A DNA stretch of 64,000 nt from JABDQW01 sp942492025 (GCA_942492025.1 CALODJ010000004.1:186001-250000); one strand, 5' to 3'; counted from the first letter of the stretch, positions 25,401-33,525 are shown. Numbers and translations are program-made. The notes: generated by a model from the sequence alone, not told the origin.

Positions 25401-27277
25401 CAACGCACGAGATCGACGTCACAGTGACGGCTGTGAATGATGCACCACAGGCCATGGCTGATACCGGCTTTGAACCCCAGAATGCAACTCTGGCTGCTGA
25501 ACTGAACTTCGATACCGGCGCACCGACGGCAATGCTGGGTAGCGTCAGTATCGAATCAGATGGTCAGGTTCAAACTGCGGCTGAATTCACTGCCGCCAAA
25601 GTGGAACTCGGTGGTATCGATCTACATGCAGAGGCCGGTGCACAGACGACGGTTTCAATGTGGGTACAGGCTGATCCGTCCGGTGGCTGGGAGATGCTTG
25701 CGGCCTCGGATCGTTACGATATGGTTATGCTCAATGGTGATATCGGTTTTAACACCGCACAGGGTGACCTGTTTGGCACCGATGCCAACGCGCTGGCCGA
25801 TGGCGAGTGGCACCACATCGTTGGTACCTTCACCAACGGTGATGTCACCCAGAATACTTTGTACATCGATGGCGAAGAGCAAACGCTATCGCAGCTTCGC
25901 GGTACCCCGAGCAGCGCCAATGCCAACATTGACTCCAGTGATGGCAACCTCTATTTTGGCAGCTGGGGCGCGAACAACAACTACCGTTTTACCGGCAGTA
26001 TGGATGAAGTGAAAGTGTTCGACGGTAAACTGAGTGGCGATGAAGTAAATACCCTGTACAACATCGAATCCGGCCATGTGAAACTGGACGGTGCGGCTTT
26101 GAATACGACCGAAGACCGCGCAATCGTGATCGACGTCCTCGCCAATGATGTGGATGTCGACGGCGGCGCATTGACTATTACCGATGCGGGCACCGCTACC
26201 GATGCCGACGGTCATGTTGCAGGCACCACGGAAATTGTCGAGGTCGATGGCAAGCAGCAAATCCGTTTTACACCGAATGACTCGCTCGATGCGTTGAACG
26301 AAGGTGATAGCAAAACGATTCGTTTTAACTACACCATCAGCGATGATCAGGGTGAGACCAGTCGTGCCGAAGTTGCGGTCAATGTGACCGGGCTCGACAA
26401 TGATTTAGCGATCACGGATATGCATGGTACCAGCAGAAGCGAGAGGCTCACTGGTACCGACGAGCAAGAACGTATCTGGGGGCACGAAGGCAATGATACC
26501 ATCAATGCCGGTGATGGCGATGATACCATCATTGGTGGTGCCGGCAGTGACAATCTGTTCGGTGGCAGCGGTGACGATACCTTCGTTGTCGATGCCGACA
26601 ATGCCGGGGCGGCCAACGATTACCACGGCGGTGACGGAACCGACCGCATCGTCGCCCAGGACGGCGAAGACATCACCATCAACCGCCACCTGCGCGGCAG
26701 CGACTCGATCGAGGAGGTCGTCGGTGAGGGCGATACCGTGCTCTCCGGTGACAACTCCAGCCAGACGCTGGATCTGAGAAACACCAAGCTGACCGGCATC
26801 GACCACGTCGATGGCGGTGGTGGCAACGACACCATCTACAACAGCGATGACGGCGGTGAGATTTACGGCGGTGCCGGCAAGGACAGACTGTACGGCGGCG
26901 ATGGTAACGATACGCTATCGGGTGACGCAGGTGCTGACAGGCTGTATGGTGGTGATGGTGATGACACCCTGTCTGGGGGTGGCGGCAATGATCGCGCCCT
27001 GGGCGGTGATGGTAACGATACCTATGTGGTGAACCCGTTCGACGGCAGTGACTATTTTAACGGTGGCGAGGGCGGTGGCTGGACAGATGCCATAGATCTT
27101 TCCGTAACCGCAACCGCTGATCCGGATAATCCATGGACAGTCGAGGTTGATGGTGTACAACTGCAGTATGAACTAGCCTCGGGTGCGCTGGAGCTGAATC
27201 CGGATACTTCTGGTGTGATAACCTTTGGTGACGGCACTGAAATTGCTTTCGATGGCCTGGAAAAAATCGAATGGTAA
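22442..27277 (+). CDS. Giant RTX protein with VCBS-like repeats and two LamG domains, likely type I secretion cargo
   Basis: The 1611-residue, strongly acidic protein lacks a Sec signal. Domains in order: low-complexity acidic N-terminus (1-189); four VCBS/cadherin-like repeats of about 103 residues, each opening N-x-x-PVA (about 190, 294, 397, 500); LamG/concanavalin-like domain 1 (617-813). Two cadherin-like repeats with FTPDENYHG follow (about 818-1003), then LamG domain 2 (1014-1210), another cadherin-like domain (about 1213-1325), and two blocks of GGxGxD calcium-binding nonapeptides (about 1339-1390 and 1475-1530). It ends with an about 80-residue C-terminal secretion region. This is the standard layout of type I secreted surface or extracellular proteins. 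The two LamG domains are near identical. No TAAG/PAAG LapG-type cleavage site is seen in the N-terminus, so release rather than surface retention is likelier. Confidence 0.93.
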   Translation: MDDKTRLDNVGSSRERAEEELFLRRSEADHGLNKKEEDDLDLHLEDSHEELSLQHVQQGSGRDDEPAEYGNAARVKPDDPSGADVPARPLADSTQAPVDAVVKTTEVQDQVSSQSNAVYADASLERVYQQTRSEHDQRSASRAAPQAEAGIEAPEQQSGSTVVTEPQQPAAHYDAATDAFDPDKEEQALFNAAPVAGDDVQLVVHEGDSKLGGRLTALDDGPGTDIEFAVAEGYTAPIGFSLHESGGWSFDATDAAYDHMGVGDSVVFNIPVTVTDNYGETDTLQIQITLSGSNDAPVADAGITGMVDEAAGIVSGQLTAIDMDSADVSFAVAQGVDVPEGFSLSQDGAYRFNPADQAYDYLAVGDSEVITVPVTVSDELGAIDNTHIQITINGTNDGPVAGASVIANIDEASSVISGRLNATDADESSALSFAVADGFTVPAGFSLDPDGSYRFNPADPAYDHLGAGDVEIVDIPVSVTDEHGATDKTNVQITVHGTNDTPVAGASVSTQVDEGSTVISGQLSATDADAGSTLFFAVEDGYTVPDGFSLGADGSYHFDPADSAYNDLRPGETTELSIPVTVTDELGATTSTKVRISVLGTNENPVAVDDSGYQLQNATLAAELNFDNGVPNAMLGTVNTASEGQVEAAADLTTAKVELSGIDLSSEAGAQTTVSMWVKADPSGSWEMLAASDRYDMVMLNGDIGFNTSRGDLFGADASELSDGEWHHVVGTFTNGDVTQNTLYIDGQEKDLSQLRGTPSSSYANIDSSDGNMYFGSWGVNNNYRFSGSMDEIKVFNGSLSSDEVNTLYSLESDHVKWDGAALNGSEDNAVTIEPSDLLANDSDPDGGSLSIISVQDAEHGSVEIDAEGKVVFTPDENYHGEATFSYTVSDGDAGEATATATLHISSENDLPTIDVVNTITVTEDGAQNISYRVDDIDGDDVTLTGHASNGSVVVNDKGTITFTPDENYHGSDTITLSATDSQGGVTTHEIDVTVTAVNDAPQAMADTGFEPQNATLAAELNFDTGAPTAMLGSVSIESDGQVQTAAEFTAAKVELGGIDLHAEAGAQTTVSMWVQADPSGGWEMLAASDRYDMVMLNGDIGFNTAQGDLFGTDANALADGEWHHIVGTFTNGDVTQNTLYIDGEEQTLSQLRGTPSSANANIDSSDGNLYFGSWGANNNYRFTGSMDEVKVFDGKLSGDEVNTLYNIESGHVKLDGAALNTTEDRAIVIDVLANDVDVDGGALTITDAGTATDADGHVAGTTEIVEVDGKQQIRFTPNDSLDALNEGDSKTIRFNYTISDDQGETSRAEVAVNVTGLDNDLAITDMHGTSRSERLTGTDEQERIWGHEGNDTINAGDGDDTIIGGAGSDNLFGGSGDDTFVVDADNAGAANDYHGGDGTDRIVAQDGEDITINRHLRGSDSIEEVVGEGDTVLSGDNSSQTLDLRNTKLTGIDHVDGGGGNDTIYNSDDGGEIYGGAGKDRLYGGDGNDTLSGDAGADRLYGGDGDDTLSGGGGNDRALGGDGNDTYVVNPFDGSDYFNGGEGGGWTDAIDLSVTATADPDNPWTVEVDGVQLQYELASGALELNPDTSGVITFGDGTEIAFDGLEKIEW
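24290..24880 (+). repeat. Intragenic duplication, copy 1 (LamG domain 1)
   Basis: The segment encoding residues 617-813 of the RTX protein is repeated at 25481-26071. Long stretches such as AGAQTTVSMWV, WEMLAASDRYDMVMLNGDIG and TFTNGDVTQNTLYIDG are identical in both. This shows a recent internal duplication of a whole domain. Confidence 0.85.
25481..26071 (+). repeat. Intragenic duplication, copy 2 (LamG domain 2)
   Basis: This is the partner of 24290-24880, encoding residues 1014-1210. The two copies differ mainly by synonymous changes and a few substitutions, and are separated by two cadherin-like repeats. Confidence 0.85.
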
Positions 27278-27278
27278 C

Positions 27279-27321
27279 TAGCCCGGGTGTTGCACGAATC
27301 CTTCGTGCAACACCCGGGCTA
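27279..27321. terminator. Perfect 20-bp-stem hairpin between convergent genes
   Basis: TAGCCCGGGTGTTGCACGAA (27279-27298) is followed by a 3-base loop and its exact reverse complement (27302-27321). It begins one base after the RTX stop codon and lies 28 bp from the stop of the convergent DUF3999 gene. No T-run follows, so it may act as a bidirectional terminator or be a palindromic repeat unit; its outer TAGCCCG matches the ends of the dispersed element. Confidence 0.6.
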
Positions 27322-27349
27322 ACCCACCTATGCATCAATGATGTTAATT

Positions 27350-28747
27350 TCAGTCGCGCGCGCGTGGTTTATATAATTCACGATAGAGTCGCCAGACCAT
27401 CCAGGACAGTAACACGATGCCTGCGACCAGGGTCGCCCAGAGAAGCAGCTCTCGCCAGGCGTAAGCATCGGGTGGTGGTTCGAGTTTTTCAACGCCGCCC
27501 AAAATATAGCTCGGAGTCGTGGTGGCTGTTTTGATCAGCAATGGCTGTTTCGTATCGTGAACTGACAGCATTTGCAGATCGATGGCCTGATCCAGAGGCT
27601 CAATGATCGCATTGCCGTAAGCGATCTCATACGGAGGAATTCCCTGTGCCACAAACGTAAGGATGTGCGGCAGCCATCCCAGTTCAAGCACGGGCGTGTA
27701 ATGATCGAGAACATTTCCTCCGCCTTTTTCTTCGATACGCCAGTAGCGGTCATTGGTTGTATTAAAGCTAACAGCAGGACTGAGCAGTGTTGTTCCATCC
27801 TCTCTGATGAGTTTGTAGAACAAGCCAAGGTATTTGCGATGCCAGTTGTCGTGTTCATCTGGGCGTGATGACAGTTCAACATTCAACATCATATTCTGTT
27901 CAGGAAACTCAAGTCGAACCCGGTCGACAGGCCAATGGCCGTTGGTGTCAAAACCGTAGCTGACCCTTGAGTCTGGATTTTTGACGCCGATGATTTTTAT
28001 CCAGTATCGCTGCGGCGGCTGCTCAAGTGTGGGGAAAGCGACCGTAGCTGCCTTGAGTTCGACCTCACGCAGCGCAGCTGGCCAACTGATGCGCAGGTAC
28101 TTATAAGCAGCGAGCGGTAAGACAATCGCATGCTGGGAAAGTTGATGATCACCAAACTGCAGATCAGCCAGTGATGCCTTGTCGACCAGGCGGCGCCAGC
28201 CAGACAGGTCGTTGCTGACATCGATATTGATCACTGCAGAAAAACCGCTATCCTTGTTCGTTTTCCAGTCCAGAATGAGTTTATCGGGTGTATGCTGAAT
28301 ACTGCTTGCATCGAGCAGGTAAGCCGAAATGATTTCTCTGGTTTTGCCGGATGTCGATTCTCTGGCAATATTGACAACAGCCCCTTTCTCATCAGTCACT
28401 ATGCGCAATGATTGCTGATCACGTCCCGTAACATCGCTGCTGTATAGCGGAAATAATGGCAGGCTGGCTGGTGCGCGTGGCGACTCTTTCCTCGCTGCCG
28501 GTGTTTGCAGCACGTGTGGCATGATCTGGCCAGATGCATCAAATACCCGAATATCGCCGAGGTCGGCACGTGTGACTTTCTGGTAAATCTCTTCCGGTAA
28601 CACTGTTTGCCACATCGACGCCTGACCTTGAGTCTCCACTTTCATGCCATAGGCAAAATCATTCGGGACAGGCGTACTGGCCGGCAGATGCACCGCATAC
28701 ATCGATGAAACCAGCAATGTTATGACTGACTGATATCCTCGCATCAT
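27350..28747 (-). CDS. DUF3999 family membrane-anchored protein
   Basis: The 465-residue protein has a signal peptide (about residues 1-25) and a large extracytoplasmic beta-rich region. Near the N-terminus is DFAYGMKVETQGQASMWQTVLPEEIY, and VTRADLGDIRVFDASGQIMPHVL follows. One C-terminal membrane helix (about 437-457, LLLWATLVAGIVLLSWMVW) ends in a short basic tail. The pattern matches DUF3999, whose function is unknown. Its ATG overlaps the stop of the DUF2339 gene by 4 bp, a pairing often seen for these two families, so they probably form one envelope complex. It is convergent with the RTX gene. Confidence 0.85.
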   Translation of the reverse strand: MMRGYQSVITLLVSSMYAVHLPASTPVPNDFAYGMKVETQGQASMWQTVLPEEIYQKVTRADLGDIRVFDASGQIMPHVLQTPAARKESPRAPASLPLFPLYSSDVTGRDQQSLRIVTDEKGAVVNIARESTSGKTREIISAYLLDASSIQHTPDKLILDWKTNKDSGFSAVINIDVSNDLSGWRRLVDKASLADLQFGDHQLSQHAIVLPLAAYKYLRISWPAALREVELKAATVAFPTLEQPPQRYWIKIIGVKNPDSRVSYGFDTNGHWPVDRVRLEFPEQNMMLNVELSSRPDEHDNWHRKYLGLFYKLIREDGTTLLSPAVSFNTTNDRYWRIEEKGGGNVLDHYTPVLELGWLPHILTFVAQGIPPYEIAYGNAIIEPLDQAIDLQMLSVHDTKQPLLIKTATTTPSYILGGVEKLEPPPDAYAWRELLLWATLVAGIVLLSWMVWRLYRELYKPRARD

Positions 28748-31431
28748 TCTTCCTTTTGTATTGGGGGCATAGGTGACAAATAGCCAATCAGCAGTATGAG
28801 CAATCCAACCACGATAAAAGAGATGATGCGGGCGATGGTGCCGATGTCTGCAAGATCCACCAGGAACAGTTTAACAACGACAGCGCCGAGTAGTACCGAA
28901 CCTATAAGCCAGGTCAAGCGCTGTTTCAGGCGTGTCGCAAGCAGCATGATGATCAAGGCTGCCAGCGTCCAGATAATGGAAACAGCGGTCTGGTAACGTG
29001 GAGAGCTCCAGAGGGCATCCAGGGAAAAAGGCACATCGGTGTAATAGTGCACTGTACGGGCAATGATACCATTCATGACCATAAATCCCACAGTGAACCA
29101 TCCGTACCAGCGTAGCTTGCTGTCGAGTCGAATGGTGCTTTTTCGAAGCCAGAAAAAGGTGATGCCGAGGATGAAGAGTTGTGTGATCTCATGGGGATTG
29201 ATCACAGGGATATACATTAACGGTGAAGGATCACCTTGTTGAAAACTTGCATATAAAGCCCAGATACCGATGAGTGCAACCAGTGGCATCAGGCCCGCAC
29301 CCAGATAGCTTGCCTCGTACTTTTGCAGCGGCCAGGCCAGTTTATTGCGAGTCACGGGCAATAGGGCGACAACAGCAGCGGGTACCAGTGCCCACATCGC
29401 ATGACGCCATGTATCGACTTCAGGCAGCACTCGCCCAACAAGCCACGCAAACTCCCAGGTCACTATAAATACCAACAGCCAGAATGTTCCAAGGTGCCCG
29501 TACCGGGTAAATTCGGTCTTCCACCCGGATTCGTATTTCCGCAGTATCCAGTACTGGAGTGAGAAAGCCAGTAACCAGGAAAGCCACCCGCCGCTGTAAA
29601 AGGGATGGGTGATACGGGCGTCGATGTAAGATAGTAGCGCGATAATGATCATGACAGGGAGCAATAATGGCATCACGTGTGATAACTGTGACCATGACAG
29701 GCGATGTTGGAGAAAAGCGATCGCAGCCAGGCTCACAGTCACAAAGATCAGAATGGCGGCATTCTGGTAGCTTTCGTCAACATGAAGCAAGATCTCTTGC
29801 AGACCAGCACCGAACCACCACAGCAAGCCCCATGTCAGCGCAGCTGTGGAAGTTTCGCTGACAGATTGACGCAGCTGACTGGCCTGGTAAAGCTGATAAG
29901 CCGAGAATAAACCGGCAACACTGACCATCAGTGCGCCCAGATAAAAACTGTTCAGAACCGGCGTGCTGGCATGAGGTGCGGTGACTTCTGTCAGGAAAGC
30001 TGCGCCGGCACACAACTGGACCAGCAAACCAGATAACTGCGCCAGCCAACGCTGCTGGCGAATGCCCACCCACAACAGGGCGGCCCCTTCCAGTGCCCAT
30101 GCAGCGCCTGTCCAGCGTCCGTCGACCGCCAGTGGTATCGCTACGGTGCCAAAGGCCACCGCCAGCGCCATGAAGGCCTCGATCAACATGCGGGTGTATT
30201 CTCTACGCTGTTGCCAAAGCACCGATGCTAACAGAGCGTAGAACAGCCCAATGAGGATGGCGCTGACTGCCAGGCCGTATTCGAAATCACTGATCAGGGT
30301 ACTCTGTAAACCAAACCCAACCAGTGGCACGCCGAATATCAGGGAGCCGTCAATTATGCCCTTTAAATTGGCTGGCTGGCGATGCGCATACAGGACAGGT
30401 ACCGCAACATAGAATAAAAAGAACAGAACAAGAAAGGGTTGGACACTGGCAAAATAGGCCGGCTGATAGTACTGATAGCCCCATAAAGAGGCGATCACAA
30501 AGGTGAAGATAAAACCTAACAAGTTCAACTCACGCCATGCTTTGAACCAGGCGATCGCCAGAATACCGGCATTGAGGATGGCATAATAGGAAAATAGTGT
30601 CACATGGCTGCCATCGCGAGATACCAGAACAGGCGCTAGAAAACCGCCAACGCATGCGAGTACAGCCAGGCTGCGTGCGTTCTGGAGAACAGCCAGGGCA
30701 CTTGATAACATGACCAGCACCAGCATCAAAATGAGTCCTGCCACGCTGGGTACGAGCTGATACAGACTCACCGTCGCGAATACCGTCAGATACACGATAC
30801 CGATGCCGCCACCTTGCAGGGACAGGGCATAATTTGGTCGTTTTAAGCGCAGGCGCCAACCCAGCGCGATCAGAACCATCCCGCCTGTGGCGGCGGCAAA
30901 CAAACGTATCTCTATCGGTAACCAGCCGCGATCGACGGCATACTTGAGGAAGAAGGCAACGCCAAAAAACAGGATAACAATACCAACACGTGCCAGCGTA
31001 TTGCCCCCCAGCAACCATGCTTTGATCTTCTTCTGCAGCTCAGATTCGGGAGGTGTTTCCCGGCCGCTTACGGTATCTGGCTTTTTCAGCGGCGGAGAAG
31101 GGGCTTCTTCAGCGCTCTTCACGCTGGGTGCGGGTCGAGGTGTCGTCGCAGCCTGCGTCGCGTCGGGTGCTGTTACAGTTATTTTATCGGCAGCCGGGCT
31201 TATTGCTTTGGCTTGCGTGACAGGCACTTCGGTTTTTGTCTCCTGCTCAGGCTCCGCAGCCAGAGTTGCTTCCAGATTCAACGATGAAACGGCACGCTCT
31301 AGCTCGGACAGCCTGTCATGGAGTTGATTGATGCGGATGTCTGTCCTTTTGATTTTTCTGAAAATGACGAAGATGAGGAAGGGTACGATCAAAATGAATA
31401 ATTGCAGTAACAGGCCTAATAGTCCGAGCAT
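28744..31431 (-). CDS. DUF2339 polytopic membrane protein
   Basis: The 895-residue protein begins with one membrane helix and a cytoplasmic coiled coil (about residues 25-55, IRINQLHDRLSELERAVSSL). A Pro/Ala/Thr-rich linker to about residue 135 leads into a very hydrophobic region of some 20 or more helices with the DUF2339 signature near KIKAWLLGGNTLARVGIVIL followed by FFLKYAVDRGWLPIEIRL. A strong AGAGGA site precedes the ATG. The biochemical function is unknown. It is the first gene of a two-gene operon with DUF3999. Confidence 0.9.
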   Translation of the reverse strand: MLGLLGLLLQLFILIVPFLIFVIFRKIKRTDIRINQLHDRLSELERAVSSLNLEATLAAEPEQETKTEVPVTQAKAISPAADKITVTAPDATQAATTPRPAPSVKSAEEAPSPPLKKPDTVSGRETPPESELQKKIKAWLLGGNTLARVGIVILFFGVAFFLKYAVDRGWLPIEIRLFAAATGGMVLIALGWRLRLKRPNYALSLQGGGIGIVYLTVFATVSLYQLVPSVAGLILMLVLVMLSSALAVLQNARSLAVLACVGGFLAPVLVSRDGSHVTLFSYYAILNAGILAIAWFKAWRELNLLGFIFTFVIASLWGYQYYQPAYFASVQPFLVLFFLFYVAVPVLYAHRQPANLKGIIDGSLIFGVPLVGFGLQSTLISDFEYGLAVSAILIGLFYALLASVLWQQRREYTRMLIEAFMALAVAFGTVAIPLAVDGRWTGAAWALEGAALLWVGIRQQRWLAQLSGLLVQLCAGAAFLTEVTAPHASTPVLNSFYLGALMVSVAGLFSAYQLYQASQLRQSVSETSTAALTWGLLWWFGAGLQEILLHVDESYQNAAILIFVTVSLAAIAFLQHRLSWSQLSHVMPLLLPVMIIIALLSYIDARITHPFYSGGWLSWLLAFSLQYWILRKYESGWKTEFTRYGHLGTFWLLVFIVTWEFAWLVGRVLPEVDTWRHAMWALVPAAVVALLPVTRNKLAWPLQKYEASYLGAGLMPLVALIGIWALYASFQQGDPSPLMYIPVINPHEITQLFILGITFFWLRKSTIRLDSKLRWYGWFTVGFMVMNGIIARTVHYYTDVPFSLDALWSSPRYQTAVSIIWTLAALIIMLLATRLKQRLTWLIGSVLLGAVVVKLFLVDLADIGTIARIISFIVVGLLILLIGYLSPMPPIQKEE

Positions 31432-31881
31432 CCGGTTTTCCTCTTTGCAACAGGGTGTTTGTGAAAATTGATCGAATCCAGCCGCTTACCAGCTGCAGCG
31501 ATTATGTCACAGCAAGCGTGTGGCAAGCAGTAGGAATTGACTGAAATTGCGTATAGCGACGCGATCTGGGTAAACGCCGGCTGTAATGCTAGCGGCAAAA
31601 AGATATCCACCGTGACTGGTCGTCGCTGATGGGATTCCTGCGTGGTTGTACAAATGGGTACACCTACGTAGCGATGAGGTCGAATAAGCGCATATAAAAG
31701 TGACAATTATTTGACGAATTATCAATCCATTAGTCGGATGTGGTATCGAGAAACTAACCGTTCTGTGTTGCAGAGGCGTTCTGCCGTCTCAAAACAACTA
31801 AATTTATAAAGATTTGTAATCATTGGTATCAATGTTTCGAGCAACTCAATATTATTCGATCGGCGTAAATTTAAATTGTAA
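31432..31881. other. Intergenic divergent stretch, no gene seen
   Basis: About 450 bp lie between the DUF2339 gene and the divergent PEP-CTERM gene. Minus-strand short frames here lack support. It should contain promoters for both sides, but none is clear. Confidence 0.4.
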
Positions 31882-32490
31882 ATGAAACGAGCGATGTATC
31901 TAAAATATGTCTTAGCAACAGCATTTCTTGCATTATTCGTGGTCACTACCAGGGCCGCTATTGCGTATGATGTGAATCGAACAATCGTTGACGATAAAAG
32001 TAGTTCTGTCGGGACTATCACGCGATTCATGGAGACTGATGGTGCGCTAGATCAACCGGTCACTGAGAATAACATACTCAACTGGTCTCTTTCATTGAAC
32101 ACCCCTGAATTACACAGCGGGAACCCCAGGATAATCACTCTTCGACCTGCTGGTAAAATGACATTACGGGGCTCGACTGTAACGGCAACCACATCAACAT
32201 CGACATTGTGGTCTGATTTTACCACCGAGGAAAAAAACAACTTTCTGCTTCTTACGGGTAATGGAAATGCCGATGGCAGAAATGAAGCAGTCTTCTGGTG
32301 TCTTGATACACTGAACTGCTCCTCTGGTCTAGATAATACGGAAATTGCAGGCATCGTTAATGGTACTGTGTTGTCCGAAGATTACGCGGGGAAAATAGTA
32401 ATGGCGACTGCAGTGCCTGCTCCCGAAGCGGTCTGGCTGTTTGGCTCCGGACTTCTCGTGCTGGCGGGCATGACAAGACGCAAACGCTGA
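31882..32490 (+). CDS. PEP-CTERM/VPLPA-type sorted exported protein
   Basis: The 202-residue protein has a signal peptide (about residues 5-27, YLKYVLATAFLALFVVTTRAA) and a C-terminal tripartite sorting tail. The tail comprises VPAPEAVWLFGSG (the PEP/VPLPA-like motif), a hydrophobic helix LLVLAGM, and the basic end TRRKR. Such proteins are processed by an exosortase or related enzyme and exported, often with exopolysaccharide. The middle region is Thr/Ser/Asn-rich and not recognised. ATGs at 31882 and 31894 are both possible; ribosome binding is weak for each. No exosortase gene is present in this window. Confidence 0.8.
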   Translation: MKRAMYLKYVLATAFLALFVVTTRAAIAYDVNRTIVDDKSSSVGTITRFMETDGALDQPVTENNILNWSLSLNTPELHSGNPRIITLRPAGKMTLRGSTVTATTSTSTLWSDFTTEEKNNFLLLTGNGNADGRNEAVFWCLDTLNCSSGLDNTEIAGIVNGTVLSEDYAGKIVMATAVPAPEAVWLFGSGLLVLAGMTRRKR

Positions 32491-32813
32491 AACCACCTGA
32501 TCACAAACCACGCATAACGGTATCTTCACGGCTGGCGTTTTTATTCGTCAGTTTTACCTGGTTCAGTTGAGTCTGCTTGAGCCTAAAGCTGCCGCTTCAC
32601 TCATGCAGGCTTGCGGCAGGCACAGCACCTGCTTTCCTGATTCACATCAATGGGTACAACCAGCTGTGGATACATACCAGTATCATGACTGGTGTATAGC
32701 CGGACTGTGATCCTGTTCAGCCGCATTCGGTTCACGCTTGCACCTATCGACAATCAAAAATTATGTCAACGCATCCAAAGAGCGTTCTCATTTCGAAGTA
32801 TGGATCGATGCAA
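32491..32813. other. Intergenic stretch, no gene seen
   Basis: No coding sequence is supported between the PEP-CTERM gene and the MITE-like element. It has scattered short dyads only. Confidence 0.35.
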
Positions 32814-32971
32814 TTAAGGAAACCCTGATTAATTCAGAGTTTCCGCGGCGCACGGATGCGCCGCCATTTTAAATCGCGTTAAGCGATTGAAAATGAGGGG
32901 AAACAGAAAATCGCATTGTATGTTTCCCGTGCTCTGATAATTCACGGATGAATTATTTAGAGTTTCCTTAA
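32814..32971. mobile_element. MITE-like element with 23-bp imperfect terminal inverted repeats
   Basis: The left end (32814-32836) starts TTAAGGAAACCCTGATTAAT and the right end (32949-32971) is its reverse complement with 20 of 23 bases matching (TTAAGGAAACTCTAAATAAT when read inward). The 158-bp interior has a GC-rich hairpin (GGCGCACGGATGCGCC) and no coding capacity. Terminal repeats without a transposase define a non-autonomous element. TTAA at both ends could be part of the repeat or a target duplication. Confidence 0.65.
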
Positions 32972-33212
32972 TATAATTGCAATCTTTTGAGTGTAGCAGC
33001 TGGATAATATGACGAGTTTTAAAGGAAAGAACCGAGTTGCATCGCGTAACTCGCAATGGCACGATTGCTTTTTGGCATTGCGCGTAGCGAAGCATTCCAT
33101 TCCTGTAGAATATAACGCACAAAGTACGGCCCGAAGGGGCTACACAAGGATGTAGTATATATCAGCTCCGCTAGAGAAGCAGATGATGTCGAGATTGGAC
33201 AGGGTTTTATAT

Positions 33213-33239
33213 GGGAGCCTGATGGTGAGTCAGGCTCCC
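33213..33239 (-). terminator. Hairpin downstream of small acidic protein gene
   Basis: GGGAGCCTGA and TCAGGCTCCC form a perfect 10-bp stem around a 7-base loop. It lies 43 bp beyond the stop codon of the minus-strand small gene. The T-run after it is poor, so terminator function is tentative. Confidence 0.45.
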
Positions 33240-33281
33240 GACCGCTTACGGGTCTGCCGAAAAAACTGTCGCTGTCAGATT

Positions 33282-33467
33282 TCAGTCGTAAAAGCTTTTG
33301 TCCAGGCCACGTGCAAAGAGTATGGATTCGATGGATCGATCAGCATCGGATGTCTGTGCCGATTCGACGGTTTGAAGTGCTTTCATGTCATAGCCATAGG
33401 GTTCGTAATCATCGTTTGATTCGAGAGACAAGCCGATGAAATCTGAGTAGTTATAGCTTGAATTCAT
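33282..33467 (-). CDS. Small acidic protein of unknown function (61 aa)
   Basis: The product starts MNSSYNYSDFIGLSLESNDD and ends SILFARGLDKSFYD. It is acidic, with Tyr, Asp and Ser residues, no Cys, no signal peptide and no membrane helix. Evidence that it is real: a good ribosome binding site (CTGGAGATACC) directly before the ATG, a candidate sigma-54 promoter about 45 bp upstream of the start codon, and a hairpin downstream. A plus-strand frame overlaps it but lacks such signals. I do not recognise the family. It could be a small regulator, a stress-related peptide or a modified-peptide precursor. Confidence 0.55.
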   Translation of the reverse strand: MNSSYNYSDFIGLSLESNDDYEPYGYDMKALQTVESAQTSDADRSIESILFARGLDKSFYD

Positions 33468-33510
33468 TTGGTATCTCCAGTCTTATAGTGTGGTCTCACT
33501 ATTCCTTAAA

Positions 33511-33525
33511 CAAGACGCGTGCCAG
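33511..33525 (-). promoter_or_regulatory. Candidate sigma-54 promoter for the small acidic protein
   Basis: On the minus strand the sequence is CTGGCACGCGTCTTG followed by TT. It fits the -24/-12 consensus TGGCACG-N4-TTGCW except for T in place of C at -12. The -12 element is about 45 bp before the ATG, giving a short leader. An alternative sigma-70-like TATAAG is also present closer to the gene. Confidence 0.45.

Noticed and set aside
32829..33122. Minus-strand 97-codon frame
   Set aside because: It runs through the MITE-like element and has no ribosome binding site or recognisable family.
33183..33419. Plus-strand 78-codon frame
   Set aside because: It overlaps the minus-strand small gene, which has the better ribosome binding site, promoter and downstream hairpin.
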